From assembly GCA_900545535.1 (NCBI GenBank), contig UQZN01000010.1, forward strand, positions 36,402 through 100,401: a stretch of DNA of 64,000 bases, read 5' to 3'. Positions 1 through 8,420 of this stretch are shown in pieces. The position numbers were made by a program, and so were the translations under genes. The stretch's first letter is position 1. Each line of letters opens with the position of its first letter. Under the pieces are notes generated by a model that was not told the DNA's origin, searched no databases, and saw only the letters and a program-made list of their open reading frames with translations. This DNA is from an uncultured Phascolarctobacterium sp. GTDB lineage: Bacteria; Bacillota; Negativicutes; Acidaminococcales; Acidaminococcaceae.

Positions 1-11
1 TTCTTCATCAT
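1..11 (-). CDS. 5' end of an unseen divergent gene (partial)
   Basis: Only the first codons lie in the window: on the minus strand an AAGGAG box (positions 21-26) stands 9 nt before ATG-ATG-AAG, the common start of an exported protein. A promoter with a 19-bp spacer lies at 132-162 and points to it. The same arrangement at 11.6 kb drives a TonB receptor, so this is probably another gene controlled by the neighbouring MerR protein. The product cannot be identified. Confidence 0.35.
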
Positions 12-131
12 CAGCTCTAACTCCTTGCCATTTAATGTGTAATACAGTAAAATCATATTAGTCACTATTATGCACGTTTTTTCTTTTTGATAATTTATTT
101 AATTAGCTTTTGTTACTGTATTACTTATCTA

Positions 132-162
132 ATGATAAAGTATATAATGCTTATAGTGTCAA
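132..162 (-). promoter_or_regulatory. MerR-type promoter for the left-edge divergent gene
   Basis: On the minus strand the -35 box TTGACA (162-157) and the -10 box TATCAT (137-132) are separated by 19 nt. Spacers of 19-20 nt are the hallmark of promoters activated by MerR-family proteins, and the merR gene starts 10 nt away on the other strand, its ribosome site abutting the -35 box. The layout is the same as at 11632-11662. Confidence 0.6.
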
Positions 163-171
163 GGTGGTTTT

Positions 172-1011
172 ATGCAAAATATATCAAAAAATTATTTTAC
201 GCCCGGGGAACTTGCCAAATTAACTGGCATTTCCAAGCAGATTCTTCTTTATTATGATAAAAACAATATTTTTTCGCCTACCTTTGTCGATGACAAAGGT
301 TATCGTTATTATTCTTTATCGCAGTATTTTTCTTTAGAAATTCTTATAACCATGCGTAAACTGGATATTCCGCTTCAAGACATCATGGCGTATCTGCATA
401 ATAAAAATCTTCAGGACCTTAAAAAGATCTACAGTCAAAAATTAAGCGAATATCGATATAAAATAAAGCAGCTGCAGCAATACGAAGCGGCGCTTGAAAA
501 ACGTCTGACCCGTTTGGATAAAATAGAAAACATACGCCTTGATCAGATAATGCTGTCTGAAGAGCCTGAACAGTTATATTATCAAAGCAAGGAAATTTTT
601 TTAACCCAACCCACTAAAATACGGATTTTAAAAATTGCAGAGTATATGCTGCCGCATTTACGTTCCCAGTTTTTAGAGGATTGTGTTATTGGTTTTTCGT
701 TAGACCAGAATGAATTTCTTGACTGCGGCAAATTATCCAGATACAGGATCTTTGTACAGATAGACGACTGTAATATAGATGCTGTTGCTGATATTCTCTG
801 TAAAAAATCCGGCTTATATCTTTCGTTGTATTGTAATTGCCATTATGGGCTTATTGATGATGACATCAAATTGAAAATTAAAAATTTCCTTGAACTGAAT
901 CATTTGAAGCCTTGCAGTGATATTTTTGTATTTCCTATCAGGAATTATTGGTCTGCCACTACTACTAAAGAAGAAATTTCCCAGATTTGTCTGCAGGTAG
1001 AATATATTTGA
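172..1011 (+). CDS. MerR-family transcriptional regulator (MerR1)
   Basis: This 279-residue regulator has an N-terminal MerR winged helix-turn-helix (about residues 9-75, with the family signature FTPGELAKLTGISKQ...LLYYDK and GYRYYS), a dimerisation coiled coil (about 78-125), and a C-terminal half of about 150 residues of the size and pattern of a BmrR/GyrI-like effector domain. It is a paralogue of the regulator at 11680 (same length, shared YRYYS..Q.FSLEI and LRKLD/MRKLD blocks, same C-terminal NYW/NHW motif). It is divergent from the gene at the left edge across a promoter with a 19-bp spacer, so it probably activates that gene. The ligand is unknown. Start ATG follows AAGGTGG. The family call is firm; the target is inference. 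Confidence 0.85.
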   Translation: MQNISKNYFTPGELAKLTGISKQILLYYDKNNIFSPTFVDDKGYRYYSLSQYFSLEILITMRKLDIPLQDIMAYLHNKNLQDLKKIYSQKLSEYRYKIKQLQQYEAALEKRLTRLDKIENIRLDQIMLSEEPEQLYYQSKEIFLTQPTKIRILKIAEYMLPHLRSQFLEDCVIGFSLDQNEFLDCGKLSRYRIFVQIDDCNIDAVADILCKKSGLYLSLYCNCHYGLIDDDIKLKIKNFLELNHLKPCSDIFVFPIRNYWSATTTKEEISQICLQVEYI

Positions 1012-1089
1012 TAAGGTGTACAATGATTGTATACTTTTTATATTTTGCTTATACTTGTTTTTAGCCGTAAAAAAAACTCTGAGTATTTT

Positions 1090-1234
1090 GGGACTATACC
1101 CCGAAAAACGGACAGTGAAATAAAACACCTCCTGTTGTAGAATAGAAACTACAGCCGGAGGTGTTGTTATGTCCTGAAAATATACCAGGGTTGCAAATTT
1201 TAGTGAAGAAGTGCTTAGACGAAAAGCAGCAGGC
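1090..1234 (+). mobile_element. Remnant of the left end of an IS3/IS150-like insertion sequence
   Basis: Bases 1090-1116 (GGGACT...CCCC...AACGGACAG) resemble an IS150-group terminal repeat and match a second copy at 63946-63971. Behind it a long hairpin (arms ACACCTCC 1125-1132 and GGAGGTGT 1157-1164, extended inward) hides the ribosome site, as IS elements often do to avoid read-through expression. ATG at 1169 then opens a frame reading M-S-stop-KYTRVANFSEEVLRRKAAG, a transposase OrfA-like N terminus with a TGA at codon 3. The frame is lost at the terminator hairpin starting at 1225. The element is dead and heavily truncated. Confidence 0.55.
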
Positions 1235-1258
1235 GGCGCCCAAGCGCTGCCTGCTGCT
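1225..1258. terminator. Bidirectional terminator between the IS remnant and TonB receptor 1
   Basis: AGCAGCAGGC (1225-1234) pairs perfectly with GCCTGCTGCT (1249-1258). A run of seven T follows on the plus strand and TTTT on the minus strand, where it lies directly after the receptor stop codon. Confidence 0.8.
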
Positions 1259-1262
1259 TTTT

Positions 1263-3161
1263 TTAAAAGGTTCTGGTATAGGTTATTTTCCAGTTAAATG
1301 GTAAATCAAGGTTACCATATCTGTTAGAATAGTTATCCCTGTCAAACAAATTATTCATCGTCAGGGTTATGTTGTCATTCTTAGTCAAATCATACGAAGT
1401 ATTCCAGGTCAAACGGTTTCTTGACGGGACGTCATGCCCGCCGTAATATTCCCTGTCGCCTAAATATTTATATGTAAGGCCGCTTGTAAGCTTGCTGATA
1501 GAATAAAAAACCGAAGCTGATACATCTATCCTGCCGTCATCCTGCACCCATTTGGGGTTGGCAGCGGAAGGATCTTTTACTTCGGGGTTGCCATAGCCAA
1601 TTCCCAAAGAATAGCGCCATTTATCATTTACATTATGGGTAAATTCTGCTTCGATACCGGTATTTCTAAAATCGCCTTTGTTTATGGCATACTGTTCACC
1701 GGTACCGGGATCTTTATCGCTCCAGCCTATTTTATTTTCAAAATCCATATGGAAGACTGCAAGCTTGATGCTTTTGTTATCGTAGATTTTTTTGATACCT
1801 GTTTCATAGGTCCAGCCTTCTTCGGGCTTTAATGTACCGGCCGCGGCTTTTTTGCCATAGTATGAATCTACTGTTGGCATTTGGAAAGCTTTGCCGATGT
1901 TTATGTACCACGAGGTATTGTCGTTGATTTTATACAGGGTTTGGAACTGCGGGTTCAGTATATTTTCGCTTTTTACCGGGTCGTCGATTATTTCGCCGCG
2001 CAGCCCCAGGGTAGCACTGAATTTATCGCTGAACACGTTGTTATACGAAAGGTAGATGGCGTTACTGGTTCTGTGGGCTTTATTGGCTTTGGTAACCAGA
2101 TTTTCATAGTTTTCGCGTCTTAGGCTGTAGCCGGTTATAAGGGTATTTTTTCCCAGTTTCCAGGTCTTTTGTACGTCACCGATATAGCTTGATAAATCGG
2201 CTGATGAGCTTACAGGGCCTGGTGTGGCTGCGGTAAAGTCGTAGCCTTCAGTACGGCGGTAGTTATAACCTACTATGGCTTTGATGCCGTTAGATTTGCC
2301 ATCGTAGGTCAGTCCTGTAGTAATGCGTTTGTCGTCATAACGATAATTATATTTTTTATAGACTGAGCCTACTTTTTTGGCATCGTTATTGCTGCCACGG
2401 GTAATATTGCCGTCCTGATAGATGAAAGTAAAACCGATCTCATCTGTCAGCGCGGCGGAGATCCCGGCTCTGTTTTTCTGTCCTTTGCCTACCCACCAGT
2501 CGGTAGACGAGCCTTCCGGATAAGCGTTGCTGTGGGTAAGCTTGTTGGAATATTCTTTAGATGCGGTTACGATAAGTTTTTCACCCGCATAAGTAACGCC
2601 GTAATCTTTATAATAGTTGCCGACGGTTCCTTTTACTTTGACCTGAGTTTTGCCACCTGGCTTTTTAGTAATAATATTAACTACGCCACCCATAGCTTCG
2701 CTGCCGTACAGGGTTCCAGCGGCGCCTTTTATGATTTCTATTTGCTGTACCATATCTATGGGGATACCGTCTAAGGAGTTATAGTTTTTAAGGTTCATGG
2801 GGATACCGTCTACCATGATCAGGGTGCCACGGTCGTAGCCGCGGATAACGGTGCGGCCTGAACTGAAACCAAAATCCTGACCGGCGTCGCCGTAACCGGT
2901 ACTTGTTAGGCCTACTTGATGTTCGATAGCGTCAAAAACGTTCTTATAGCCGGCTTCTTTGATATTTTGTTCAGTAATGATATTAGTGGTTGCCGGTGTA
3001 TCCAGGTCTCTGGTTTCTGTTCTTTGAGCAGTTACGATCATTGGGTCGAGCGTAAAGGCCTGATTTGGTTCCTCAGCATGTACTGCAGTACCCCCCCAGA
3101 TGACATTGCCAGTTATCAGTGCTACCATCAGTACACTTTTACTCAAATTCTTTTTTGACAT
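1263..3161 (-). CDS. TonB-dependent outer-membrane receptor 1, probable cobalamin/corrinoid uptake
   Basis: A 632-residue outer-membrane gated barrel that would import a substrate using TonB-ExbBD energy. A signal peptide ends at AVHA-EEP; a TonB-box-like stretch (LDPMIVTAQR) and a plug domain with VIRGYDRGT, VDGIPM and the ...GSEAMGGVVNIITKK block follow. A 22-strand-type barrel ends in ...KITYTRTF, with the terminal Phe needed by the BAM complex. The start is taken at the ATG after AAGGAAGTTGAGT. A complete cobalamin riboswitch in the leader makes a BtuB-like role likely; the sequence alone does not fix the ligand. The signal peptide and plug start are nearly identical to receptor 2 at 9439-11343. 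Confidence 0.9.
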   Translation of the reverse strand: MSKKNLSKSVLMVALITGNVIWGGTAVHAEEPNQAFTLDPMIVTAQRTETRDLDTPATTNIITEQNIKEAGYKNVFDAIEHQVGLTSTGYGDAGQDFGFSSGRTVIRGYDRGTLIMVDGIPMNLKNYNSLDGIPIDMVQQIEIIKGAAGTLYGSEAMGGVVNIITKKPGGKTQVKVKGTVGNYYKDYGVTYAGEKLIVTASKEYSNKLTHSNAYPEGSSTDWWVGKGQKNRAGISAALTDEIGFTFIYQDGNITRGSNNDAKKVGSVYKKYNYRYDDKRITTGLTYDGKSNGIKAIVGYNYRRTEGYDFTAATPGPVSSSADLSSYIGDVQKTWKLGKNTLITGYSLRRENYENLVTKANKAHRTSNAIYLSYNNVFSDKFSATLGLRGEIIDDPVKSENILNPQFQTLYKINDNTSWYINIGKAFQMPTVDSYYGKKAAAGTLKPEEGWTYETGIKKIYDNKSIKLAVFHMDFENKIGWSDKDPGTGEQYAINKGDFRNTGIEAEFTHNVNDKWRYSLGIGYGNPEVKDPSAANPKWVQDDGRIDVSASVFYSISKLTSGLTYKYLGDREYYGGHDVPSRNRLTWNTSYDLTKNDNITLTMNNLFDRDNYSNRYGNLDLPFNWKITYTRTF

Positions 3162-3260
3162 ACTCAACTTCCTTTCACTACATTTTTATTATTGAAATAA
3201 AGACATTTCCTGTACTCATTCTTTATGACCGCACATTATTTGCCTTTACTTGCAATCACC

Positions 3261-3300
3261 CAAAATAAAAATACCTTCTGCGCTAAGGCAAAAGGCATTG
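3261..3300 (-). terminator. Riboswitch expression-platform terminator
   Basis: On the minus strand ATGCCTTTTGC (3298-3288) pairs with GCAGAAGGTAT (3281-3271), followed by TTTTTATTTT. It lies between the cobalamin aptamer and the receptor start, so ligand binding probably decides transcription termination here. Confidence 0.75.
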
Positions 3301-3335
3301 AACAGCTTAATTCAAAATAAAAGAAGCCGATAACA

Positions 3336-3525
3336 TTACCTAACTGTCTCACGCAGCAGTAAAGTAATTATCAGGCAGTTCTTCTGACTCAAGTTCATCA
3401 TTCATCCAAGCCTTCCCAGATAAATTCCAGTGGCATATTTTGGATGAACTCACTTTTACAGCGACGGGATCGTGTGGGTTTTACACCCAGCTTCTCTATT
3501 AAGACCTGTGTCACCTGATAATATT
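3336..3525 (-). promoter_or_regulatory. Cobalamin riboswitch (full-length type)
   Basis: Read on the minus strand the leader shows the conserved cobalamin blocks in order: ATCAGGTGACACAGGTCTTAA, GGTGTAAAACCC.AC, CGATCCCGTCGCTGTAA, ATGCCACTGG, GGGAAGGC, GATGA and the B12-box-like AGTCAGAAGAACTGCC, then a 3' hairpin CTGCGTGAGACAG (3356-3344) that would make the kissing loop. It sits between a promoter at 3545-3573 and the TonB receptor 1 gene. In the family, adenosyl- or methylcobalamin binding shuts off uptake genes. Confidence 0.92.
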
Positions 3526-3544
3526 CATATACATTTATTTTGCA

Positions 3545-3573
3545 AGTATACTATAAATAATTTTACAATGCAA
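3545..3573 (-). promoter_or_regulatory. Sigma70 promoter of TonB receptor 1
   Basis: TTGCAT (3573-3568), a 17-nt spacer, then TATACT (3550-3545), placing the transcription start near 3538, just ahead of the riboswitch. Confidence 0.75.
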
Positions 3574-3632
3574 TCTTTTATTTTTATTTGTTATTTAATT
3601 TTCTTTTTCAATAACTATTTTGTTGCATAAAA

Positions 3633-3664
3633 AGAACCCGCGCAAGCTTGCTTGCGCGGGTTCT
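3633..3664 (-). terminator. Terminator after the skp-like gene
   Basis: AGAACCCGCGCAAGC and GCTTGCGCGGGTTCT form a 15-bp perfect stem followed on the minus strand by TTTTTATG. Confidence 0.88.
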
Positions 3665-3680
3665 GAGATTATTCTGTATT

Positions 3681-4106
3681 TTATTTCAGCAATTCAGCAA
3701 TTACATCGTTGGTCAGGTCTTTGCCGCCATACAGCATTGCGCTGCTGTCAACTACGCTGCTGATGCCGGCACGTTTGGCTACTGTGGCAATAGCTTTCTG
3801 AACTTTTTTCTGGATCGGCCCCATCAGGTCCTGTTCGCGTTTGGCTACCTGCTGCGACAGTTTTTCGCCTAATGCCTGTTTACCGCTGTCATCTAAAGAG
3901 GCTGCCTTGCTTTCAAATTCCTGCTGCGCTTTTTGGCGTTCCAGGTCAACAGCGCTCATGGTAGTTTTGATATCAGGATAGCTTTGAAATACCTGCTGGA
4001 CATTAACGTAACCTACCATATTTCCGGCTTCGGCGGCTGATACAGCGCCGCAAATGCCCAGTGCCATGACAATCGTCAAAATAAAGGTCATAATTTGTTT
4101 TTTCAT
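3681..4106 (-). CDS. skp: OmpH/Skp-family periplasmic chaperone
   Basis: A 141-residue exported protein: signal peptide MKKQIMTFILTIVMALGICGAVSAA, then a short core (GYVNVQQVFQSYPDIKTTM) and a long charged helical arm (about residues 50-105) typical of Skp, which holds unfolded outer-membrane proteins as a jellyfish-shaped trimer in the periplasm. The ATG at 4106 is chosen because AAGGAG lies 11 nt upstream; the GTG four codons earlier would touch the ribosome site. It is downstream of a DUF1835-like gene and upstream of a strong terminator. Its presence fits the outer-membrane proteins in this window. Confidence 0.88.
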   Translation of the reverse strand: MKKQIMTFILTIVMALGICGAVSAAEAGNMVGYVNVQQVFQSYPDIKTTMSAVDLERQKAQQEFESKAASLDDSGKQALGEKLSQQVAKREQDLMGPIQKKVQKAIATVAKRAGISSVVDSSAMLYGGKDLTNDVIAELLK

Positions 4107-4149
4107 CGTTTCCAACACTCCTTAATTTTTGTTTATAATAAATTTATTA

Positions 4150-4830
4150 TTACCGTTTTTTATCCCGAACTGCCGCAATAAATTTAGCCGCCGCCATATC
4201 CGTCAGGCCGTAATCAGCAAACTTCAGCAACAGCTCCTGCACCAGCTGCATTTGTTCTGCTGAGCCATGAGCTGCGATATACCTGGTAATCCGATTATTC
4301 TTTTTCTTATAATCAAGATACAGCGCTATCCCTTTGTCCAAAAGTTCATTGCCAGTCACAAACCGCTGACGGTCAAGCAGGACTTTGGTATAGCATTTTT
4401 TATAATTTCCCAAAATCACAGGCAACGTATCAAGGACTTTAACTGTCCCATCAGCTTCCAACAGCTGAAATTTTATCTGCCCCGGATATTCTGCCTGTTC
4501 TAAAAAGGCAAGCAATGTTATTACATTTACTGCGCAGAACATATCATAGTCAAAATACAAATGTAGAGTATCATAATTCTTCAAGCAGCTTTGCAGAAAG
4601 TTACCTGGAGATTTCTGCAGATATTCCTGTAAAGGAACTTCATAGGCAGCAGCTCTTAAACGATAAAATGCGTCTGAAAATATTTCTGCGCAGGTTTCAC
4701 CTTCGCACATCGCTTCGTTAAAAGGCAATATATCGTCCTGTGGGAGTTGCTTTTTAAGCTGATTTGCAGTTATTTCCCCGCTTGTAATATGCAGGATATT
4801 TTCCGGACTGATCTGTTTATTGTTCTGCAT
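4150..4830 (-). CDS. DUF1835-like protein of unknown function
   Basis: 226 residues, cytoplasmic, no signal peptide or membrane segment. The N terminus (ILHITSGEITANQLKKQ...DDILPFNEAMCEGE, about residues 12-46) matches the pattern of DUF1835, whose members begin LHI..G...A..L and carry LP..D...GP-type text. The C-terminal part (YKKCYTKVLLDRQRFVTGNELLDKGIALYLDYKKKNNRITRYIAAH) resembles the usual second half of these proteins. The function is not known. The gene lies 43 bp upstream of skp in the same direction and may share its transcript. Confidence 0.6.
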   Translation of the reverse strand: MQNNKQISPENILHITSGEITANQLKKQLPQDDILPFNEAMCEGETCAEIFSDAFYRLRAAAYEVPLQEYLQKSPGNFLQSCLKNYDTLHLYFDYDMFCAVNVITLLAFLEQAEYPGQIKFQLLEADGTVKVLDTLPVILGNYKKCYTKVLLDRQRFVTGNELLDKGIALYLDYKKKNNRITRYIAAHGSAEQMQLVQELLLKFADYGLTDMAAAKFIAAVRDKKR

Positions 4831-5040
4831 TTGTATCGTTGCCTGTTTCCTTAAAATATACTACTATATTTTGTCTGCTTGCACATGTAGATTATTATAA
4901 ACGGTTTGCAGTCATCAGTCAATAATCATTGCTATTTATATTATTATATTATTTGATTGACTTTTCATCTGATTGGCAGTATTTTATAATTAGTTGTATT
5001 AGATTAAGTTTTCTATTTTTAATTAAAAGGAGGTTTGTTT

Positions 5041-5823
5041 ATGCCTGATTTTGTCAGTGATTCTATTTTTAAAGACGCATTCTTAAGGGCTTCTCGTCAT
5101 TATATAGAGGCATTAGATTTGCCTGCATTTGATTCGAGGCGTTCTTCTGATGCGAAAGAGGCTATTGATTCTGCTGCCTGTATCAACAACAGAATGCTGC
5201 AAAGCTTTGCCGCCGATTTGAACGAGCAGCAAAAAAGCGATGTTTTGAATTCAACTTTATTGGCTCAATTAGCGGCAGATAAAGCTTATCCAAAAGATGA
5301 ACACGGCCGTTATGACGTGAAAGGCTGGTACAATAAATTTTCAGAGGTTCTGCTGAATTTAGGCTGGGTAAGCCAGAATACGGCTTTCTGGCAATATAAA
5401 ATACATGGTAAAAGCTTTACGGCCGACAAGGCTATTTTAGAAATCATCAACGGCCTGCTGCAAAACAACGCCTTGCTTTTAGCGCAGGCAACGATCAATG
5501 CTTTAAAAAATTTGCCCGAAAATGATTCTAAGCTCACTCTGTTTAAATTTAATACGTGTTCTGACCAAATGGGTAATATCAGTCTTGGTGTCTGCACGCA
5601 AAAGAACAGTCTGATAGAGTATGATTTTGCAGCGCTTTATCTGGAGACAAAAAAGAATTTTAAGCAGATTTTGTTTATTGATTTTTCAACTTCTGATTTT
5701 AAGCTGTTCGCAGGCACAAACACTATCACTCTTAATCCCGACGTTTACAGCATCGTTCGCGATCAGGTAGCGCAAAAGCTTCACGACAGGGTTGGCAGTT
5801 ATCTTGCGGGGCTTGATATTTAA
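5041..5823 (+). CDS. Hypothetical cytoplasmic protein
   Basis: 260 residues with a perfect AAAAGGAGG ribosome site 6-8 nt before ATG at 5041 (an in-frame TTG two codons earlier is too close). No signal peptide, membrane segment or recognisable domain. The sequence is acidic and mixed alpha/beta-looking, with a middle block GRYDVKGWYNKFSEVLLNLGWVSQNTAFWQYKIHGKSFTADKAIL and a C-terminal half rich in beta-like strands (FKQILFIDFSTSDFKLFAGTNTITLNPDVY). It is a single-gene transcript, ended by a strong terminator at 5839-5878. I do not recognise the family. Confidence 0.75.
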   Translation: MPDFVSDSIFKDAFLRASRHYIEALDLPAFDSRRSSDAKEAIDSAACINNRMLQSFAADLNEQQKSDVLNSTLLAQLAADKAYPKDEHGRYDVKGWYNKFSEVLLNLGWVSQNTAFWQYKIHGKSFTADKAILEIINGLLQNNALLLAQATINALKNLPENDSKLTLFKFNTCSDQMGNISLGVCTQKNSLIEYDFAALYLETKKNFKQILFIDFSTSDFKLFAGTNTITLNPDVYSIVRDQVAQKLHDRVGSYLAGLDI

Positions 5824-5838
5824 GGAGTATATATGTTA

Positions 5839-5878
5839 ATGGCAGGGCCTATAAGTGCCCTGCCATTTTTTATTTTTT
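5839..5878 (+). terminator. Terminator of the hypothetical gene at 5041
   Basis: ATGGCAGGGC (5839-5848) and GCCCTGCCAT (5857-5866) form a 10-bp stem followed by TTTTTATTTTTT. In the minus direction no T-run follows, so it is not a good end for the operon arriving from the right. Confidence 0.85.
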
Positions 5879-7150
5879 GTTGTTATTTATATATTCTAGC
5901 GTATTGATCTGATCGATAAGCAGCTGCATAAAATTTTGCCAGCCTCTTATACCGGCAAAAAAGATGTTTTTTGATTTTATTTTACAGGATGGCATGGAAA
6001 AGTTTAAATATAAAGTTTTGTCAAAATCGCCAATTGCCATTCGTTCTCTTTCACTGCCTAAAAACAGCTGGTAATTATCAGGTTTTAATTGCTCCAATAC
6101 CATACTTTCGTCCCAATAGCGATATTTATTACTACAGCTGTCATTTTCCTGTATACTTCTTTTTAAATAAAATTCCTCAGCCAGCAAAAGTTCACATTCA
6201 CTGTTTTGTATTCCCCTAAGTATACTATCGGCTATTGAGCAGGGTGCTGTTGTAATTATGCGTTGTAATCTGTATTCTAAATAGTTATGTTTTACCAGGC
6301 AGCATTCATCAAAAATATCCTTTGCAGCTATTTCTATCTCGCTGTTAACAGCTTTTAATTTTGGTGGCTGTTGTAATGCTTCACCTACAGCCTGCAGCCA
6401 TGCAACAGTATTTGTAAAGCCATATGGCCAGGGAGCTATAATATATCGCTGCCCTGTTTGTTCATAAATACTTTCGGCGATCAAGCTGCCCATTTCTGGT
6501 GTCAGTACTATATTCAGTGCAGCTTCTGATAGTTTTTCCAGTTCTGCCAGTTCCAGCTGATCTTCACCTAGTACAATACCTATTTCGTAACCTGCTGCTG
6601 AGAGAAGTCTTTTTATTTCTGCTAAATCTCCCTGCCAATGTGGAAAGCATGTACAGATTCCCAAAAGGTTGACTTTATTTTTTTGTCTGCTTGTAGAAAC
6701 TTTAAAAGTACTTTTTTTGAGAAGCTCCAATAGCGCTTTTTGATAGCCATTTGCAAAAGCTCCTGTAAATCCACCTGTTTCTATGGCCAGAATAGGGCAA
6801 GTTACATTATTTTTTTTGCAAATCCCTTCTATATCGTCACCGATAAGGCTCATGGAACAACTGGTTAAAACTGCAAGTAAGCTTGGATTGTTTACGTTTA
6901 ATACTTCTGCCAGGCTGGCTGATAATGATTCTTCAACTCCATATAAAATATCTTTTTGCCTTGCTTCTGAACAGAAGAGCCTTGTTTCATAGTTTTTTAC
7001 TGCATTTGTAAGTTCGCGTTCGCCTATTACTGCGCACCATCTGGGGCTGTTAAGGATAACGCTTGTATTTTTAACGCTTAATATTGCTGCGGCTGCTCCA
7101 ATCATTTGGCAATATCCTGTACATGGGCGAAATTTATTCAAATTATTCAT
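5870..7150 (-). CDS. Nitrogenase component 1-like protein, subunit B (distal)
   Basis: 426 residues of the nitrogenase component 1 superfamily (NifD/NifK, BchN/BchB, CfbD), which bind iron-sulfur clusters and receive electrons from a NifH-like ATPase. The three cysteine positions that ligate the P-cluster or a [4Fe-4S] cluster are present: C10 (RPCTGYC), C39 (NSPRWC) and C98 in the signature LTSCSMSLIGDDIEGI. The E.K..VFGG-like element appears as EARQKDILYGVEESL. The gene overlaps the upstream homologue by 8 nt, implying translational coupling and a heterodimer. It is shorter than true NifK (about 520) and near BchN/BchB or CfbD in size, and lacks the long FeMo-co-associated insertions. It is not nitrogen fixation; no nifH, nifE or nifB is seen. 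Substrate unknown; TonB and riboswitch context suggests a tetrapyrrole or metal chelate. Confidence 0.85.
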   Translation of the reverse strand: MNNLNKFRPCTGYCQMIGAAAAILSVKNTSVILNSPRWCAVIGERELTNAVKNYETRLFCSEARQKDILYGVEESLSASLAEVLNVNNPSLLAVLTSCSMSLIGDDIEGICKKNNVTCPILAIETGGFTGAFANGYQKALLELLKKSTFKVSTSRQKNKVNLLGICTCFPHWQGDLAEIKRLLSAAGYEIGIVLGEDQLELAELEKLSEAALNIVLTPEMGSLIAESIYEQTGQRYIIAPWPYGFTNTVAWLQAVGEALQQPPKLKAVNSEIEIAAKDIFDECCLVKHNYLEYRLQRIITTAPCSIADSILRGIQNSECELLLAEEFYLKRSIQENDSCSNKYRYWDESMVLEQLKPDNYQLFLGSERERMAIGDFDKTLYLNFSMPSCKIKSKNIFFAGIRGWQNFMQLLIDQINTLEYINNNKK

Positions 7151-8420
7151 GGATAAGACTCCTGTTTTCCTTAAATAACAGATATAATTTTTCCAAAAAT
7201 CTTATACTGCCGCCGATACCAATTCGTTTTCTTTTTATGCAATATTGATGTTTAAATGTTTCACGATAGTCACTTGTAATGATTATATCTTTTTCTGCAT
7301 CTATTGGCAAAGGATAGTTTTCGTGATCTATTTTTAACTGCAAATTGTTTTTTGATATGAAATCTACGTATTCAGATTTTTCTTTTGCGGTGAGTTCGTT
7401 TAGTAAAATTACATGTTTTAGTTGTATACCAGCTTCCTGCAATAATGCAATAAATTCCAGCAGATTCCAAAATTTTATAGAGTGGCTGATAGCAAGCACG
7501 CAGCTTTTGCCATTTAAATAGCTTCGTAATTCAGTTATTTTACTCTGCCAGCGTTTTGTTTCGCATAAAATGGCTTGATCCGCAAGTTCTTTTTGATTGA
7601 GTTTAGCTCCCAGTTCTTGTAAATAAGCCAGCGTTTCCGTAATCGTCAATGGCAGACGTTTTTCAATGAACGGAATCTGCAGTTTTTGGGCAAAACCGGC
7701 AGCAAAATATTTATATTCATTTAATTTACTGTCAATAATAGAGTTCACGCCAACTACACTGGCACTGCTAAGTTCCTGCATCTCTTTTATCGTCATCCCG
7801 CATGGCGGCAGCATAATATCATCAATGCCAAAATAATGGTACATTCTTCTTATTTCTTCTATGTCTTCTGTCATTAAATAGAACTTGTTAATACCAAAAA
7901 TAACTGCACTTTTACTATTTTTAATAGCAGAAGAAGTCATAAATTTTTCCAGAAAATACTTTGTTGTAAGCAAAAGCCCTTCCTGCTGCTGATTACTCAT
8001 AAAACCGGCTCCGGGAATATGTATTACGGGTATTTTAAAATTCGCTTCTGTCTTTGCGCATATCGCTTGAATATCATCACCTATGACACCAGCAGCACAA
8101 CCTGATAAAACTACCAGGCATTCAGGGTTCTTAGCTTTGATTATCTCAGCCAAACTATTTTGCAGCAGTTTTTCTCCGCCAAAAATAGCTTCTCTATCTG
8201 TGATTCCTGTAATAAAAAGGTTATCATAATTTGGTGGTAATTTCTTTTTATATCTAAGTCTTATTCTTCGCCTGCTTTCAAGCAGAGCGTTGTACACTAT
8301 GTGCGAGCACGACTTAGGTGCATGCAGTACGACTACTATTCCTTTATTAAAGGCAACCGACATATAGATGTCACTTAAGTTACAATGAATAACTTTTTTA
8401 CGATTTGTTTTCTTTATCAT
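7143..8420 (-). CDS. Nitrogenase component 1-like protein, subunit A (proximal)
   Basis: 425 residues, same superfamily. The core cysteines are C13 (IHCNL), C38 (HAPKSC) and C108 in LSGCAAGVIGDDIQAI, and the family block TDREAIFGGEKLLQNSL (about residues 74-90) is nearly canonical. ATG overlaps the stop of the binding-protein gene by 4 nt (ATGA), so it is the third gene of the TonB2 operon. Together with the next gene it should form a heterodimer or heterotetramer with bridging clusters. The reductase partner would be a NifH-like protein encoded elsewhere. Fold and cluster ligands are clear; the reaction is not. Confidence 0.85.
   Translation of the reverse strand: MIKKTNRKKVIHCNLSDIYMSVAFNKGIVVVLHAPKSCSHIVYNALLESRRRIRLRYKKKLPPNYDNLFITGITDREAIFGGEKLLQNSLAEIIKAKNPECLVVLSGCAAGVIGDDIQAICAKTEANFKIPVIHIPGAGFMSNQQQEGLLLTTKYFLEKFMTSSAIKNSKSAVIFGINKFYLMTEDIEEIRRMYHYFGIDDIMLPPCGMTIKEMQELSSASVVGVNSIIDSKLNEYKYFAAGFAQKLQIPFIEKRLPLTITETLAYLQELGAKLNQKELADQAILCETKRWQSKITELRSYLNGKSCVLAISHSIKFWNLLEFIALLQEAGIQLKHVILLNELTAKEKSEYVDFISKNNLQLKIDHENYPLPIDAEKDIIITSDYRETFKHQYCIKRKRIGIGGSIRFLEKLYLLFKENRSLIHE

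Noticed and set aside
814..1128. 104-codon minus-strand frame at the end of merR1
   Set aside because: Overlaps merR1 and the IS remnant in antisense, no ribosome site, no recognisable domain.
5831..5905. 24-codon frame with AAGGAG before ATG just after the hypothetical gene
   Set aside because: It runs through the terminator hairpin and T-run, so its composition is explained by that structure.
5870..8420. True nitrogenase or nitrogen fixation genes
   Set aside because: Proteins are about 100 residues shorter than NifD/NifK, lack cofactor-domain insertions, and no nifH, nifE, nifN or nifB is near.
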